Part shown: positions 5,094 through 5,947 of the stretch, one piece after another
Numbering within the stretch: the stretch's first letter is position 1
Layout of the letters: each line of letters opens with the position of its first letter
NCBI GenBank assembly: GCA_023388235.1
Contig: JAEWGQ010000013.1
Span: 1 to 5,947, forward strand
Reading direction: 5' to 3'
DNA: 5,947 bases
DNA from: Actinomycetes bacterium
Lineage (GTDB): Bacteria > Actinomycetota > Actinomycetes > Actinomycetales > Cellulomonadaceae
Made by a program: the position numbers and the translations under genes
Notes under the pieces: generated by a model
Seen by the model: the letters and a program-made list of their open reading frames with translations, nothing else
What the model was told of the DNA's origin: nothing
Database searches by the model: none

Positions 5094-5947
5094 AGGACCC
5101 GCGGGGCTGCCGTCTCGTCCTGCCCGCCGGCGCGCCGGCGCTCCGCGAAGATGCCGAGCACGAGCAGCAGCCCGCCCGCCGCGAGCAGCGTGAGCAGCCA
5201 CGGCCCCGCGGAGATCGTGCGGCCGATCTGGGCGGCGAACACGCTGACGACCGCCACCGGCAGCGCCGCGGCGCCGACGACCAGCGGGGCCCGGAGCAGC
5301 CGGCGCGCCCCCAGGAGCATGAAGCCCAGCGCGAGGACGACCACGAGGATGGCCCGCCAGGTCATCGGGTCGGTCCAGATCGCGAGCATCGACGGGCCCA
5401 GCGTCGCGAGGACGCCGGGGGTGAGCGTCGCGACCGACCCCTGGGAGCCCACGGGCCAGCCGGCGGACGGACCGCGCGCCGGGCCCGCGGACGCCGCGGG
5501 GCGGGCGGCGGCCGGGCCGACCCCGGCGGGGTGGACCGGGTCGGCGAGCGACGCACGGAGCGCGACCAGGCCCATCGCCGTCAGCGCCAGCCCCAGCGGC
5601 AGCGCGAACACCTCGACGCGCAGCAGGCGGGTGCTCCACGCGCCGATGGCCCACGCGAGGCCCCCGAGCCAGAGGAACCAGCCCGGCGGGAGCGCCACGG
5701 CCCGTGGCGCGGGGCGGGCGACGTCGGTCCGGACGGCCAGCACCGCGAGCCCCAGCAGCCCCAGCTCGACGACCCAGCCGGTCCACACCGCGGCCCACGA
5801 CGGGCGCACCGCGACCAGCACCCCGACGGTCCCGGCGACCAGCGCCGGAGCGAGCGCCCAGCGCCGCAGCACCGCCGCGGTGCCCCCGTCCGGCGGGGCG
5901 AGGCGCGCCGCGAGCAGCCGGCCGCCGACCGCGAGCAGGAGCGCACC
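5087..5947 (-). CDS. Multi-pass membrane protein, SCO7613 C-terminal domain type (5' part outside window)
   Basis: This is the C-terminal end of a gene that runs past the right edge; 286 residues are visible. The frame is open to base 5947. A GTG at 5872 could start a 261-residue protein, but the 25 codons upstream of it continue a hydrophobic, membrane-like sequence (GALLLAVGGRLLAARL), so I treat it as internal. Visible segments lie at about 34-47, 54-72, 89-104, 113-130, 198-214, 219-239 and 249-267. An Ala/Pro/Gly-rich linker spans about 131-170. The end, with a DPMTWRAILVVVLALGFMLL block, then LLRAPLVVGAAAL, then a last segment and an Arg-rich tail, resembles the C-terminal end of the large actinobacterial SCO7613-type membrane proteins of unknown function. 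That family name rests on pattern memory and is less certain than the membrane topology. Confidence 0.7.
   Translation of the reverse strand, partial: GALLLAVGGRLLAARLAPPDGGTAAVLRRWALAPALVAGTVGVLVAVRPSWAAVWTGWVVELGLLGLAVLAVRTDVARPAPRAVALPPGWFLWLGGLAWAIGAWSTRLLRVEVFALPLGLALTAMGLVALRASLADPVHPAGVGPAAARPAASAGPARGPSAGWPVGSQGSVATLTPGVLATLGPSMLAIWTDPMTWRAILVVVLALGFMLLGARRLLRAPLVVGAAALPVAVVSVFAAQIGRTISAGPWLLTLLAAGGLLLVLGIFAERRRAGGQDETAAPRVLR

Noticed and set aside
5870..5872. GTG as the true start of the last minus-strand gene
   Set aside because: The frame is open to the window edge and the upstream codons encode membrane-like hydrophobic sequence. There is no Shine-Dalgarno or -10 element before the GTG.
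1..5947. tRNA or rRNA genes, CRISPR repeats, insertion sequences, attachment sites, defence or toxin-antitoxin modules
   Set aside because: None was seen on either strand by reading. The genes are housekeeping-like, evenly G+C-rich, with no composition break that would suggest recent transfer.

Overview
The window is very G+C-rich, every gene ends in TGA, and codons favour G or C in the third position. This suggests a high-G+C actinobacterium. The gene mix (a DUF5926-type protein, an alpha-D-glucose phosphoglucomutase, and the C-terminal end of an SCO7613-type membrane protein) is compatible with Cellulomonas or a close relative, but that placement is inference.

Layout from left to right: a stem-loop at the left edge (1-33) that can terminate the minus-strand gene ending at 53; a DUF5926-family gene on the minus strand (53-880); an 84-bp divergent promoter region (881-964); phosphoglucomutase pgm (965-2635, +); a terminator-like hairpin and a promoter; a 59-residue acidic miniprotein gene (2724-2903, +); another hairpin and promoter; a HAD-superfamily hydrolase (2986-3666, +); a 48-bp gap with a palindrome and promoter; a 12-segment MFS transporter with a GTG start (3715-5064, +); a bidirectional terminator hairpin (5058-5093) that contains both convergent stop codons; and the 3' part of a multi-membrane-segment gene on the minus strand (5087 to beyond 5947).

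The four plus-strand genes point the same way but do not look like a tightly coupled operon. No genes overlap, each gap is 48-88 bp, and each gap holds a G+C-rich inverted repeat followed by a -10-like hexamer. Four of the five visible starts (DUF5926, pgm, HAD, MFS) have the hexamer only 6-7 nt before the start codon and no properly spaced Shine-Dalgarno. That fits leaderless mRNAs, which are common in Actinobacteria. Only the miniprotein has a good Shine-Dalgarno.

Pgm interconverts glucose-1-P and glucose-6-P in central and storage carbohydrate metabolism. The HAD enzyme is a probable soluble phosphatase of unknown substrate, and the MFS protein is a probable exporter or importer of unknown substrate. 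No pathway linking these genes can be read from the sequence. I see no RNA genes, mobile elements, CRISPR arrays or defence genes. This looks like an ordinary chromosomal housekeeping region; the main points of interest are its transcription signals and the unrecognised acidic miniprotein.
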